From Clostridiales bacterium (GTDB taxonomy: Bacteria > Bacillota > Clostridia > Oscillospirales > Oscillospiraceae), in the NCBI GenBank assembly GCA_021205695.1, contig JAJPXB010000070.1:1-32531 (forward strand): a DNA stretch of 32,531 nt, in the 5' to 3' direction. A program made the position numbers and the translations under genes. Shown here piece after piece: positions 15,169 to 22,716 of the stretch (its first letter is position 1; every line of letters starts with the position of its first letter). The notes beneath the pieces were generated by a model. The model was not told the origin of the DNA. It searched no databases and was given only the letters and a program-made list of their open reading frames with translations.

Positions 15169-16749
15169 TCAGCTGCCGTTTTTCAGACGCAGCTCGCCCA
15201 TCAGCTTCCACGCGTAATCACCGTAGGCCTGCTCCTGAGGGGCAAGGGATTCGTAGGCGCAGATGCCAGGGTCCTGACGGAGGGCCGGATTTCGCACGGC
15301 GCCATATGTCCAGTTGTGGTAGAGGTAAAAGCGGAGCCACCGCAGATGCTCGATTTCCCGGTACTCCTCCAGGCGGGCGGGGTTTTGGATATTCTCGCTG
15401 TAGACAGCGTAGGCCCGGGCCAGGGTGTCCGCGGTCAGCTCGGTCAGGTTTTCCTCCTCCAGCAAAATGCGCACCTTGACGAACAGGTGCTCCGACGCAG
15501 CAATTTTGGACTGCCGCAGGTTGTCGGTGAGATGATCCCAGTCCAGCGCGGTCTCCGGGTGGCTGCTGCGGTACAGATTGTTCATGGAGACGGCCACCTG
15601 GTTCAGGGTCGTCCGGAGGACGTGCTCCGGCGTGTAGATGTCCGAGATGACGCCGAAGTGGGACACGTCTGGGATAGGTCGGCTGCTCCGCAGGTCGATG
15701 CGTCCCCGGATGGGGTAGTACCGGCGCAGATGCCAGAAAATATTCCAGCCCTTTTGTTCATCGTCGTCACAGAGGATGATGCGGTCCGCGGTGGCCAGCA
15801 CCTCATGGGCCGCAGCCCAGTCGCCGGTGTGGAAAATCAGGGAATCCCGGTCCTCGGCCTCCCGCTGCATGGAGAAAGCCGCCCCCAACTGGTCGTGCAT
15901 CTGCAAAAACTGTTCCGCATTTCCAAAAATATGGTATGCCACATGATAATCCGGCGAGAGAACGTTGGTGAGGATGGCATATTTCAGCAGCGCAGCGCCG
16001 TAATGGCCAAAGCCGATCAATACAATGCGCCGCTCCCGGCGCAGCAGCGGCTTTTGCCGCCAGTATTCCCTGGCGCAGCACTCATAGCACTGGAAGAAAT
16101 GGATATTTCCGGAGAGTGTATCCTCCCCGTTGACCGTTCTGGCGTACACCTCCACCGGCAGGGCGGAGATGTTGACCGCCCTGGCGTCCACCCCAATGGC
16201 GTTTTCCTGCATGAAAAAGACGCTGCACTTGCTCCCCACGCTTCCCTTAAGTCGGGCAATGCGTGCCGGGGAGACGTTGGCAAACAGGCAGGGATAGTCC
16301 GGTGCTTCCTCCATCCTGTTCCGGCTTTGACCGTAGATGATTACCGCCTGTTCGTCGCTCTGTGAAATTTGCCGGGCCAGTGTGGCGGACTCGATACCGG
16401 TATCCGCAAAATAGTACCAGTTTTTCCGGCGTTGGAAGGACAGCCGCAGCAGCGGGAACCCTTCGCTGGCCAGGAAGGAAATCAGCGCGCTGACCAGTGT
16501 GACCAGAATACCGGTGGAGAGCAGCACAAACACGGTGCCGATGGCCCGGCCCAGAGGCGTGACCGGCGTGATATCTCCGTACCCCACTGTGGTCAGGGTG
16601 GCCACAGAATACCACAGGGCGTCAATAAAGGTGTTGATGGACGATGTAGGTTCGGGGTATTCTGCCCACATCAGCAGGAGCAGAAGGGAAATATAAATCA
16701 AAACCACCACCAGGATGACGGTGGTGAGGAACCTGCGTCTGTGCTTCAT
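15169..16749 (-). CDS. K+ channel with RCK/TrkA-like and C-terminal RyR-like domains
   Basis: The protein has 526 residues, starting at ATG 16749 with AAGGAGCG upstream (the frame extends to 16902, but the promoter lies inside that extension). Two membrane helices (~8-29 and ~70-95) flank a pore with the K+ selectivity filter TTVGYGD. The cytoplasmic part has two nucleotide-binding-like folds. The first is degenerate (NWYYFADTGIESATLARQI); the second is RRIVLIGFGHYGAALLKYA, a GxGxxG-type Rossmann start. The last ~70 residues, EIEHLRWLRFYLYHNWTYG ... NPALRQDPGICAYESL ... YAWKLM, resemble the RyR repeat of ryanodine receptors (E-x-x-H-x-x-W core). RyR domains are known in some bacterial channels and TrkA-type proteins and are thought to sense ligands. 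It stands alone, with mobile-element scraps on both sides. Confidence 0.85.
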   Translation of the reverse strand: MKHRRRFLTTVILVVVLIYISLLLLLMWAEYPEPTSSINTFIDALWYSVATLTTVGYGDITPVTPLGRAIGTVFVLLSTGILVTLVSALISFLASEGFPLLRLSFQRRKNWYYFADTGIESATLARQISQSDEQAVIIYGQSRNRMEEAPDYPCLFANVSPARIARLKGSVGSKCSVFFMQENAIGVDARAVNISALPVEVYARTVNGEDTLSGNIHFFQCYECCAREYWRQKPLLRRERRIVLIGFGHYGAALLKYAILTNVLSPDYHVAYHIFGNAEQFLQMHDQLGAAFSMQREAEDRDSLIFHTGDWAAAHEVLATADRIILCDDDEQKGWNIFWHLRRYYPIRGRIDLRSSRPIPDVSHFGVISDIYTPEHVLRTTLNQVAVSMNNLYRSSHPETALDWDHLTDNLRQSKIAASEHLFVKVRILLEEENLTELTADTLARAYAVYSENIQNPARLEEYREIEHLRWLRFYLYHNWTYGAVRNPALRQDPGICAYESLAPQEQAYGDYAWKLMGELRLKNGS

Positions 16750-16792
16750 TTTTCGCTCCTTTTTTGGCGGGGAAGGGTTTTCTGACGAAACC

Positions 16793-16821
16793 AGTATAGC
16801 CGATTCGCCGCCAAAACGCAA
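16793..16821 (-). promoter_or_regulatory. Promoter of the K+ channel gene
   Basis: On the - strand, TTGCGT (16821-16816), a 17-bp spacer and TATACT (16798-16793) lie 43 bp before ATG 16749. Confidence 0.75.
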
Positions 16822-16918
16822 CGTGGAATCGGCATTTACACAAAAATCAGATAAATTAACGGAGCTGTCACGGAGGTGATGTGCGAAAGGAGGAAAAAGC
16901 AAAGTGCAGGAACAGCGG

Positions 16919-17068
16919 CAAGCCTGTTCTGTCGAGAAAGTGCAACGTATCTTTTCCTGCTTGCAAAAGGAACCTTTGCAATGGCATTGCTATGTTACCC
17001 CATCAATTGACGGGGGGATTCGCTGGGATGAACTATGTGGGCTACAATGGCAAGGCATTGATTTCGTC
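16919..17068 (+). pseudogene. Tyrosine recombinase scrap (core of catalytic domain start)
   Basis: About 50 codons read SVEKVQRIFSCLQKEPLQWH, then DGGIRWDELCGLQWQGIDF. This matches the first helix of the catalytic domain and the TGxRxGEixGLxWxDiD box of tyrosine integrases, with Trp-Asp replacing the usual Arg-Gly around the Arg nucleophile-activating site. The frame loses similarity after 17068. It comes from a different integrase family region than the fragment at 10503, so it is not simply the missing piece. Confidence 0.5.
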
Positions 17069-17479
17069 CTTTTCTTATTACTGTTCGTCACAATTTGCAG
17101 TATACCACACAGGCGAGAATCCGTTTGGCAACCCTAAAATCAGGCCAAATCCGTCAAGCAGGTATCAGGCCAGAGGGCTCATCCACGCCAAATTATTTTG
17201 TGTTTTGATTCCTTTTCAAATCGTTCCGTCTTGTTTTATTTAGCGCAGGTTCGCCAGAACCTGCGCTGTTTTTGCACCCGCAATACTCCTGCACTCCCCC
17301 CATTTCAAGGAGAATCTGAGCCGTACAATCTCCATCAGCATTCCAACATAATCTTGTATTTTGAGCATGATACACACTTTCACAGGCAGTGCTTTGCTGC
17401 AGGCACATCATAACTTTACACATGTAAAAAGCGTGCTTTTTCGAGGATTCTTAATTCTTCTTAAAAATCACGGATGAAA
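17069..17479. other. Non-coding stretch with one hairpin
   Basis: No convincing gene is seen. It contains a perfect 10-bp stem (AGCGCAGGTT 17242-17251 with AACCTGCGCT 17258-17267) followed by GTTTTT, which would terminate + strand transcription coming from the recombinase scrap. The rest is AT-rich, apparently eroded mobile DNA. Confidence 0.5.
17242..17273 (+). terminator. Intrinsic terminator upstream of the PqqD/VWA operon
   Basis: A perfect 10-bp stem with a 6-nt loop, then GTTTTT. It insulates the operon that begins at ~17480. Confidence 0.7.
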
Positions 17480-17508
17480 TTGACAGACGAAAGAGGATGT
17501 CATAAGAT
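17480..17508 (+). promoter_or_regulatory. Promoter of the PqqD-VWA-radical SAM operon
   Basis: TTGACA 17480-17485 and TAAGAT 17503-17508 have a 17-bp spacer. Further -10-like words (TATACT 17525-17530, TATAAT 17530-17535) follow. The leader to the first start codon is ~150 nt. Confidence 0.7.
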
Positions 17509-17672
17509 AAAAGGGAAACGCGGGTATACTATAATTGTTATGTTACTTTGCACATTTATAGATTGCTCCGAGTGAAATTTGCCGGAACTCTCCTGATTCC
17601 GACTGCTTTTGAATAACGACTTAAAAGAGAAGCAGTCAGAAAGGATCAGATGGTGCGCGTGAGGTGAAAACG

Positions 17673-17960
17673 GTGGAAAAGTCATCCCGTTACAGAAGAA
17701 ACCCTGATTACGTCTTTCGGGAGATTGTCGGGGAAAGCGTGATTGTACCGACCGGAGCTGCAAGCAAACGGTTTGCCGGCATGGGCACCATGAACCGTAC
17801 GGGCGCTTTTCTGTGGGGACTCCTGGAGCAGGAACGTTCCCTGGGAGAACTGAGCGAGTTGTTTGCCGGGGAATATGGCCTGACGGAAGAACAGAGCCTG
17901 CAGGATGTGGCGGAGTTTCTGGAGGCGGCCCAGTCCCACGATGCAGTGCTTCCATGTTAG
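17673..17960 (+). CDS. PqqD-family protein (RiPP recognition element)
   Basis: The protein has 95 residues. The pattern fits PqqD/RRE domains: an N-terminal beta strand pair (DYVFREIVGESVIVPTG), GTMNRTGAFLWGLLEQERSL (the MN-x-T-G/A-x-x-I/L-W signature), then ELSELFAGEYGLTEEQSLQDVAEFLEAA. RRE domains bind the leader of ribosomally made peptides and hand it to a radical SAM or other modifying enzyme. GTG 17673 has GAGGTG 6 bp upstream; GTG 17664 is an alternative without a good RBS. It is first gene of an operon that also holds a radical SAM/SPASM enzyme and a candidate precursor, which strongly supports the RiPP reading. Confidence 0.85.
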   Translation: MEKSSRYRRNPDYVFREIVGESVIVPTGAASKRFAGMGTMNRTGAFLWGLLEQERSLGELSELFAGEYGLTEEQSLQDVAEFLEAAQSHDAVLPC

Positions 17961-18028
17961 TTCGGCTACCCATTGCCTACAGCAATTTTACATAGACTAT
18001 CATTACCAGTTTGAGGAGGAAAGAAACC

Positions 18029-21000
18029 ATGAAAAAGGGAATTCCACGACGGATTCTGACAGCGGTTCTGTCTCTGGCCATGGTCTTGACCCTCTTGCCT
18101 GCCGCGGCGCTGGCGGTCGACGATACCGGAGAGACCAGCACCAGCGGCATCGAGCTGAGCAAGACCGCCACGCTGGAAGACGACGGTACCTATACCATCG
18201 ATTTGGAAGCGTATGCCACCGGTACGACCACAACGACGACCACTACCAGTAGCGTACCGCTGGACATTGTGCTGGTCATCGACCAGTCGGGGTCTATGAC
18301 CGACAGCATCACCACCAGCACAAGCTATACTGCAAGGGACAGCCAAGGCTATACCTATAGTAATTTAAGCAGTAGTTGGGGTCAGTCAGCTCCCACCTAT
18401 TATTATCTGGCCGAAGATGGGAATTATTATCAGGTGAAGCAGGGCAGTCAAAGTACTGGCTCTTTCTTTAGCCGCACAACCTACTATTATCTTTATTACA
18501 CTGATTCCAACGGTAATAATGTCTATCTGAGCGGTACCGGCACTACCAGTACCCAGCCCACGAATGTGACGAGTGACAGCACTACCATTTGGACCGGCAT
18601 CCTGTACACCGTTACGTCCACCACTACCACCAAACTGGCTGCGTTGAAGGATGCTGTCACCAGCTTCGTAAGCACCATTCAGGAGGATGCAGAGGCTAAT
18701 GACGTCGACCACCGCATTGCCATTGTGGGTTTTGCGTCTGACAACAATGACGGTACAAGCGGAACTACTTCGGAGGGTTATAGCATCAGCTCCGGCAGTA
18801 GCTCAAGCTACTGGATCAATACGGGTTTGTTTATTGGCGGCTCTCTGAAAAACTATGGCTCCAGCAGTAATAACACAAACACCCAGCTGACCACCAGCGA
18901 TTATCAGAGCGCTCTGGTCTCTGTTAATAGCAACGGCAGCGTGGCTACCTCTATCACCACGGCCATCGACAACTTCGCCGCTAGTGGTGGTACCCGGACT
19001 TCCTACGGTATGAAAATGGCGGAACAGGTGTTCGCCAACAATTCCGCAAGCTATACAAAGGATGACGGCACGACAGGTACCCGCAAACGCATTGTGGTCG
19101 TGTTCACCGATGGTCAGCCCGGCACAGGTTCCTCTGTTGATACCACTGAGGCGAACTCCTCCATCAGTTCGGCTTATACGCTGAAAAACACCTATGGCGC
19201 AACTGTGTATTCGGTGGGACTGTATACGACAACACAGGACACTGACGTCACGACCTTTATGAACTACATCTCCTCGAACTATCCTAACGCCACGTCGATG
19301 ACCATTGGTGGGACACAGAGCGCGACCAAATATTCTATGACTGCGTCCAATGCAACTGAGCTGAACAACATCTTCCAGATCATCACAGAAGATGTCTCCC
19401 AAGACTCCACCACCGTCACCCTGGACGCCGAATCCGTGATGAAGGACATCATGGGGGATGGCTTCACGCTGCCGAATGATTTTACGGTTGAAAAGAATGT
19501 GACTATCAAGACGGTTGCGGGCAGCGTTAACGCAGACACCGGAAAAATTGAGTGGGGAAGTGAAACGGAGAATGAGGCGAGCGCCTCTGTCAACGGAAAC
19601 ACCGTCTCCGTCACCGGCTTTAACTATGCGGACAAGTACATTTCCAGTGGTCATGCGGGTGAGAAGATTTGTGTCACCATCACCAACGTCCTGCCCACCG
19701 AGAGCGTGACCACCGGTGATCCGGTCTACACCAACGACGCCGACTCCGGCATCTACGCCACCGCGGACGCAGAGGAAGCGACCGCGACCTTCGAGCAGCC
19801 GCAGACCATTATCACTAAGAAGCTTTACGTTCTGGACTACGCTAAGACTGCTACGCTGACCGACCTTGACCAGTCCAGCGTCACCAGTATCGTCAGCAGC
19901 TACCAGAAGGTTTCTGCCAGCGATGAGAAGACTCTGACCCTGACCTACGGCACCTCCGCTCTGGCGACCGCGCTGACCTACACCCCCACCACCATGCAGT
20001 GGAGCGGCTATGACAGCTTCTATGTGTTCGGTCGGACCACCAACAGCGAGGTCATGACCTACGCCACCAACACCGCCGCCCGTGTGGAAAACGGTGACAC
20101 TACCACCGCCAACCTGTGGAGCAAGGTCAGCGTCATCCCCGCCAACAATGTGTACTATGAAGATGATTTCATCACCACCTCTACAGATGGCACAACCAGC
20201 ACCGGGACTGTCGGCATCGTCTACACCGGCGAATGGCAGACGGTTGGCGAGAGCGCAGGCAACACCGAGACCGCCAATAATGACACCTACGGCTGGGAAA
20301 CCACCCTTGCTAACGACATCGGCGATAGCGATGGCGCCTCCCGTGTGTCCAGCACAGACGGCGCAACCGCCAGCTTCACTTTCACCGGCACTGGTGTTGA
20401 CATTTATAGCCGCACCGACCTGACCACTGGCACAGTATATGCGAAGCTGACAGGAAAGACAAGTTCCGGCACTTCTGTTACCAAGCGTCTGATCGTAGAT
20501 GATCTGGCCGAATCCGCCGGAGTGGGAACCTATTACCAAATTCCTACTGTCTCCTTCGAAGTCGAGTACGGCACCTACACCGTGACCTTGACCGTCACCA
20601 ACCAGGCCGATAATGGCGAGCGTTGCACCTATTATCTTGACGGTATTCGTGTCTACAATCCATTGGGTAACAGCAATGTTACCGGTGATGCCTATGACGC
20701 TTACGCAGCCGACAACGAGCTGAACGCCGTGTTCAAAGAAGTCCGAGACATCCTGATTAACGATGTTAAGGGCTACAGTGCAGACTCCACCGTAACCGGC
20801 GCAGTTTTCATCGATGAGATTAACGATGAGACGAGCATCACCACCGGCAGCCTGAGTGACTATGTGGCCTATGGACCTAAGAACGAGGTCTACCTGGATA
20901 CGGATCAGGCCATCGTCTTTAAGGTGGACGCAAGTAGCGATTACACCTACTATCTGGGGCTCAAGTCTGCCGGCGGTTCCGGCACCACTGTTGAATTTAC

Positions 21001-21466
21001 CAAAGGCAGTGGCAAGAGCGAAACGACTATTAGCCATTCCACCGATCTCTACTATGAGGTTACACCGGACAGCAATGGCTATATCATGGTGAAGAACACC
21101 GGCGAGAGCCTGCTCTCCATCACCAAACTGCGCACCACGACCACGGCTGCCTCTGCTTCTGATGGCATTTCCTCCGCCAGCCTGGACGACCTGGTCAGCT
21201 ATGCCAACAGCTTTAGCTTGTTGAGTACGGTTGCTTACACCGTGGACGCCGTCACTGAGGACGAGCTGGATACCAGCATCGATGCCGAGACGGACACTGA
21301 TGCAAGCGCCAAAACTGACGATGTAGTCGAGGATTTGGATGAGGCCGATATAGCCATTGACAACCCTACGGAGGATACCGTGGAGGAGACTGAGGAAAAC
21401 GGTCGGCAGTCCGCCTTCAGCAGCCTGTTCGATACCATCCGGAACTGGTTCAATGGAAGGAGATGA
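18029..21466 (+). CDS. Giant secreted von Willebrand factor A protein
   Basis: The protein has 1145 residues, starting at ATG 18029 (GAGGAGGA upstream). A signal peptide (KKGIPRR, hydrophobic core ~9-25, cleavage near AALA-V at ~29) precedes a poly-Thr run (~66-73) and a VWA domain whose MIDAS begins at DIVLVIDQSGSM (D85, S87, S89) and ends with VVVFTDGQPG. About 110 Ser/Thr/Tyr-rich residues are inserted between the MIDAS loop and the first VWA helix. Then come beta-rich, Thr/Ser/Asp-rich regions, one (~800-880) resembling a sugar-binding jelly roll (SFEVEYGTYTVTLTVTNQAD, YYLDGIRVYNP). The C-terminus is acidic (TEDTVEETEEN) with a final amphipathic basic helix (LFDTIRNWFNGRR). No LPxTG motif or transmembrane anchor is seen. 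It shares the operon with the RiPP genes. An extracellular adhesion or scaffold role is inferred. Confidence 0.82.
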   Translation: MKKGIPRRILTAVLSLAMVLTLLPAAALAVDDTGETSTSGIELSKTATLEDDGTYTIDLEAYATGTTTTTTTTSSVPLDIVLVIDQSGSMTDSITTSTSYTARDSQGYTYSNLSSSWGQSAPTYYYLAEDGNYYQVKQGSQSTGSFFSRTTYYYLYYTDSNGNNVYLSGTGTTSTQPTNVTSDSTTIWTGILYTVTSTTTTKLAALKDAVTSFVSTIQEDAEANDVDHRIAIVGFASDNNDGTSGTTSEGYSISSGSSSSYWINTGLFIGGSLKNYGSSSNNTNTQLTTSDYQSALVSVNSNGSVATSITTAIDNFAASGGTRTSYGMKMAEQVFANNSASYTKDDGTTGTRKRIVVVFTDGQPGTGSSVDTTEANSSISSAYTLKNTYGATVYSVGLYTTTQDTDVTTFMNYISSNYPNATSMTIGGTQSATKYSMTASNATELNNIFQIITEDVSQDSTTVTLDAESVMKDIMGDGFTLPNDFTVEKNVTIKTVAGSVNADTGKIEWGSETENEASASVNGNTVSVTGFNYADKYISSGHAGEKICVTITNVLPTESVTTGDPVYTNDADSGIYATADAEEATATFEQPQTIITKKLYVLDYAKTATLTDLDQSSVTSIVSSYQKVSASDEKTLTLTYGTSALATALTYTPTTMQWSGYDSFYVFGRTTNSEVMTYATNTAARVENGDTTTANLWSKVSVIPANNVYYEDDFITTSTDGTTSTGTVGIVYTGEWQTVGESAGNTETANNDTYGWETTLANDIGDSDGASRVSSTDGATASFTFTGTGVDIYSRTDLTTGTVYAKLTGKTSSGTSVTKRLIVDDLAESAGVGTYYQIPTVSFEVEYGTYTVTLTVTNQADNGERCTYYLDGIRVYNPLGNSNVTGDAYDAYAADNELNAVFKEVRDILINDVKGYSADSTVTGAVFIDEINDETSITTGSLSDYVAYGPKNEVYLDTDQAIVFKVDASSDYTYYLGLKSAGGSGTTVEFTKGSGKSETTISHSTDLYYEVTPDSNGYIMVKNTGESLLSITKLRTTTTAASASDGISSASLDDLVSYANSFSLLSTVAYTVDAVTEDELDTSIDAETDTDASAKTDDVVEDLDEADIAIDNPTEDTVEETEENGRQSAFSSLFDTIRNWFNGRR

Positions 21467-21471
21467 TTGAT

Positions 21472-21744
21472 ATGAAAGCAAATTATGAAAAGCCAATGAT
21501 TCTGTTCGAGTCCTTCGAACTGAACCAATCTATCGCAGAGAGCTGTGGCGTGACCGGCGGTGGAAATAGTCTGGGTAAGCCGACCCATTGGAGCAAGGCC
21601 ACTTGCGGCTGGAGCATCGGCGGAACCATTGTCATCTGGGTCAGCGAAGAAACCGGCTGTAACGATTTCGCTGGCGTGGACGAAGATGTCGATGGCCTGT
21701 GCTACAACAACCCATCCCCTGGTCAGTCGATTTTCAGCTCCTGA
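21472..21744 (+). CDS. Candidate RiPP precursor peptide, four cysteines
   Basis: The product is a 90-residue peptide. ATG 21472 has AAGGAG 9 bp upstream; ATG 21463 overlaps the VWA stop and is less likely. The N-terminal ~24 residues (YEKPMILFESFELNQSIAES) look like a leader of the type seen ahead of Cys-rich peptides in gut Firmicutes. The remainder is rich in Gly/Ser/Thr, with Cys25, Cys45, Cys63 and Cys77 separated by 20, 18 and 14 residues, Trp at 40, 47 and 56, and a DGLCYNNPSPG ... FSS end. It has no membrane segment or enzyme fold. Radical SAM thioether (sactipeptide/ranthipeptide-like) linkage at the Cys or aromatic residues is plausible, as is a partner role for the VWA protein. An immediate terminator behind it is typical for a precursor made in excess over its enzymes. 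Confidence 0.65.
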   Translation: MKANYEKPMILFESFELNQSIAESCGVTGGGNSLGKPTHWSKATCGWSIGGTIVIWVSEETGCNDFAGVDEDVDGLCYNNPSPGQSIFSS

Positions 21745-21784
21745 TACCAAATAAACAACGGTCCCATTCCGGGCAATCACGCTG

Positions 21785-21815
21785 GGGCGGTCGGGCATGG
21801 CCCGGCCGCCCTTTT
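21785..21815 (+). terminator. Internal terminator after the precursor gene
   Basis: A 12-bp GC stem (GGGCGGTCGGGC 21785-21796 with GCCCGGCCGCCC 21800-21811, one G-U pair) and an ATG loop are followed by TTTT. It lies inside the operon and would partly shut off transcription into the maturation genes, keeping precursor and VWA mRNA in excess. Confidence 0.8.
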
Positions 21816-21834
21816 CTTGATAGGACAAAACCAT

Positions 21835-22716
21835 ATGAACTATGAATACCGGATGGCCGGGATCAGGGTTTTGCTTGAGCTGCCCTTTGCGATCTCCATT
21901 CAGCCATCTTCAGAATCGTTTATCAGAAAACCCGCTGATGAAAATCCAAATATGCGCTTTGTCTGCCGTCCTGTCTCAAAATTACCCACTCCGCCGGAGG
22001 GCGGACATGAGGAGAGCAACCGGTGCTATGTGGAGACGGGCACAGAACGACGGGTTTTCTTTCGTCCTTCGCCTTCGGGAGAGCCGTATGCCTGCGTCGC
22101 CTGGCGGGCAGCGGAGCCGAATCTTCTCCGTTGCGACTATTTGCAGGGGCAGGAATTCCGTCTGAACTTTTCCATGCGGCTTTGCGACATGCTGGGGCTG
22201 GAATCCCTGCTGCTCCAGTTTGGCGGACTCTTACTCCACTCCGCATTTATCCGCTGGCAGGGGCAGGGCATCCTGTTTTCCGCCGATTCCGGCGTGGGAA
22301 AGTCCACCCAAGCGGATCTATGGGTGAAATATCAGGGAGCAGAGATCTTAAACGGCGACCGGGCGGGGCTCAGAAAGGTAAACGGTGTGTGGACGGCCTA
22401 CGGCCTGCCCTATGCCGGCTCCTCCCGGGTCTATCGGAATGAATCCGCTCCGGTGGCCGCCGTTTTCATGCTGGAACAGGCGAAGGTCAACGAGGTGCAG
22501 CCGCTCACTCCGGCCCAGGCCCTGCGAAAGCTCTACCCCCAGACCACCGTTCACGGCTGGGATACGGACTATGTGCAGCAGGCACTGCCCCTCATCGAGA
22601 ACCTTGTGACCTCTGTGCCGGTCTATCTGCTTCGCTGCCTGCCGGACGCGGGGGCGACGGAGGCGGCAAAACGTACGCTTTTGGCTCCGCCCCGGAAAGG
22701 AACTGACGAAATATGA
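21835..22716 (+). CDS. HPr kinase-like P-loop protein
   Basis: The protein has 293 residues. A poorly conserved N-terminal ~120 residues lead to LLLHSAFIRWQGQGILFSA and a Walker A SADSGVGKST (149-158) of the HprK/P type, then ILNGDRAGL at the Walker B-like position (Asp175) and GLPYAGSSR. Proteins of this family occur in lasso-peptide and other RiPP clusters, where a related kinase phosphorylates the precursor, and with PqqD proteins. A role in precursor phosphorylation or nucleotide-driven handling is an inference. The start is uncertain: ATG 21835 (weak AGGA) was chosen, with TTG 21817 an alternative. Its last codons overlap the radical SAM start by 4 bp (ATGA). Confidence 0.72.
   Translation: MNYEYRMAGIRVLLELPFAISIQPSSESFIRKPADENPNMRFVCRPVSKLPTPPEGGHEESNRCYVETGTERRVFFRPSPSGEPYACVAWRAAEPNLLRCDYLQGQEFRLNFSMRLCDMLGLESLLLQFGGLLLHSAFIRWQGQGILFSADSGVGKSTQADLWVKYQGAEILNGDRAGLRKVNGVWTAYGLPYAGSSRVYRNESAPVAAVFMLEQAKVNEVQPLTPAQALRKLYPQTTVHGWDTDYVQQALPLIENLVTSVPVYLLRCLPDAGATEAAKRTLLAPPRKGTDEI

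Noticed and set aside
15106-16365. 419-codon + strand frame opposite the K+ channel
   Set aside because: The - strand carries the TVGYGD pore, RBS and promoter; the + frame has no recognisable domain.
10503-17068. The scrap at 16919 as the missing C-terminal part of the integrase at 10503
   Set aside because: Sequence style differs and the scrap represents only the start of a catalytic domain; they look like different integrase families.
18803-21496. 897-codon - strand frame opposite the VWA gene
   Set aside because: Arises from the Thr/Ser-rich codon pattern of the + strand; Gly/Val/Ile-rich with no family signal, while the + strand has signal peptide, MIDAS and RBS.
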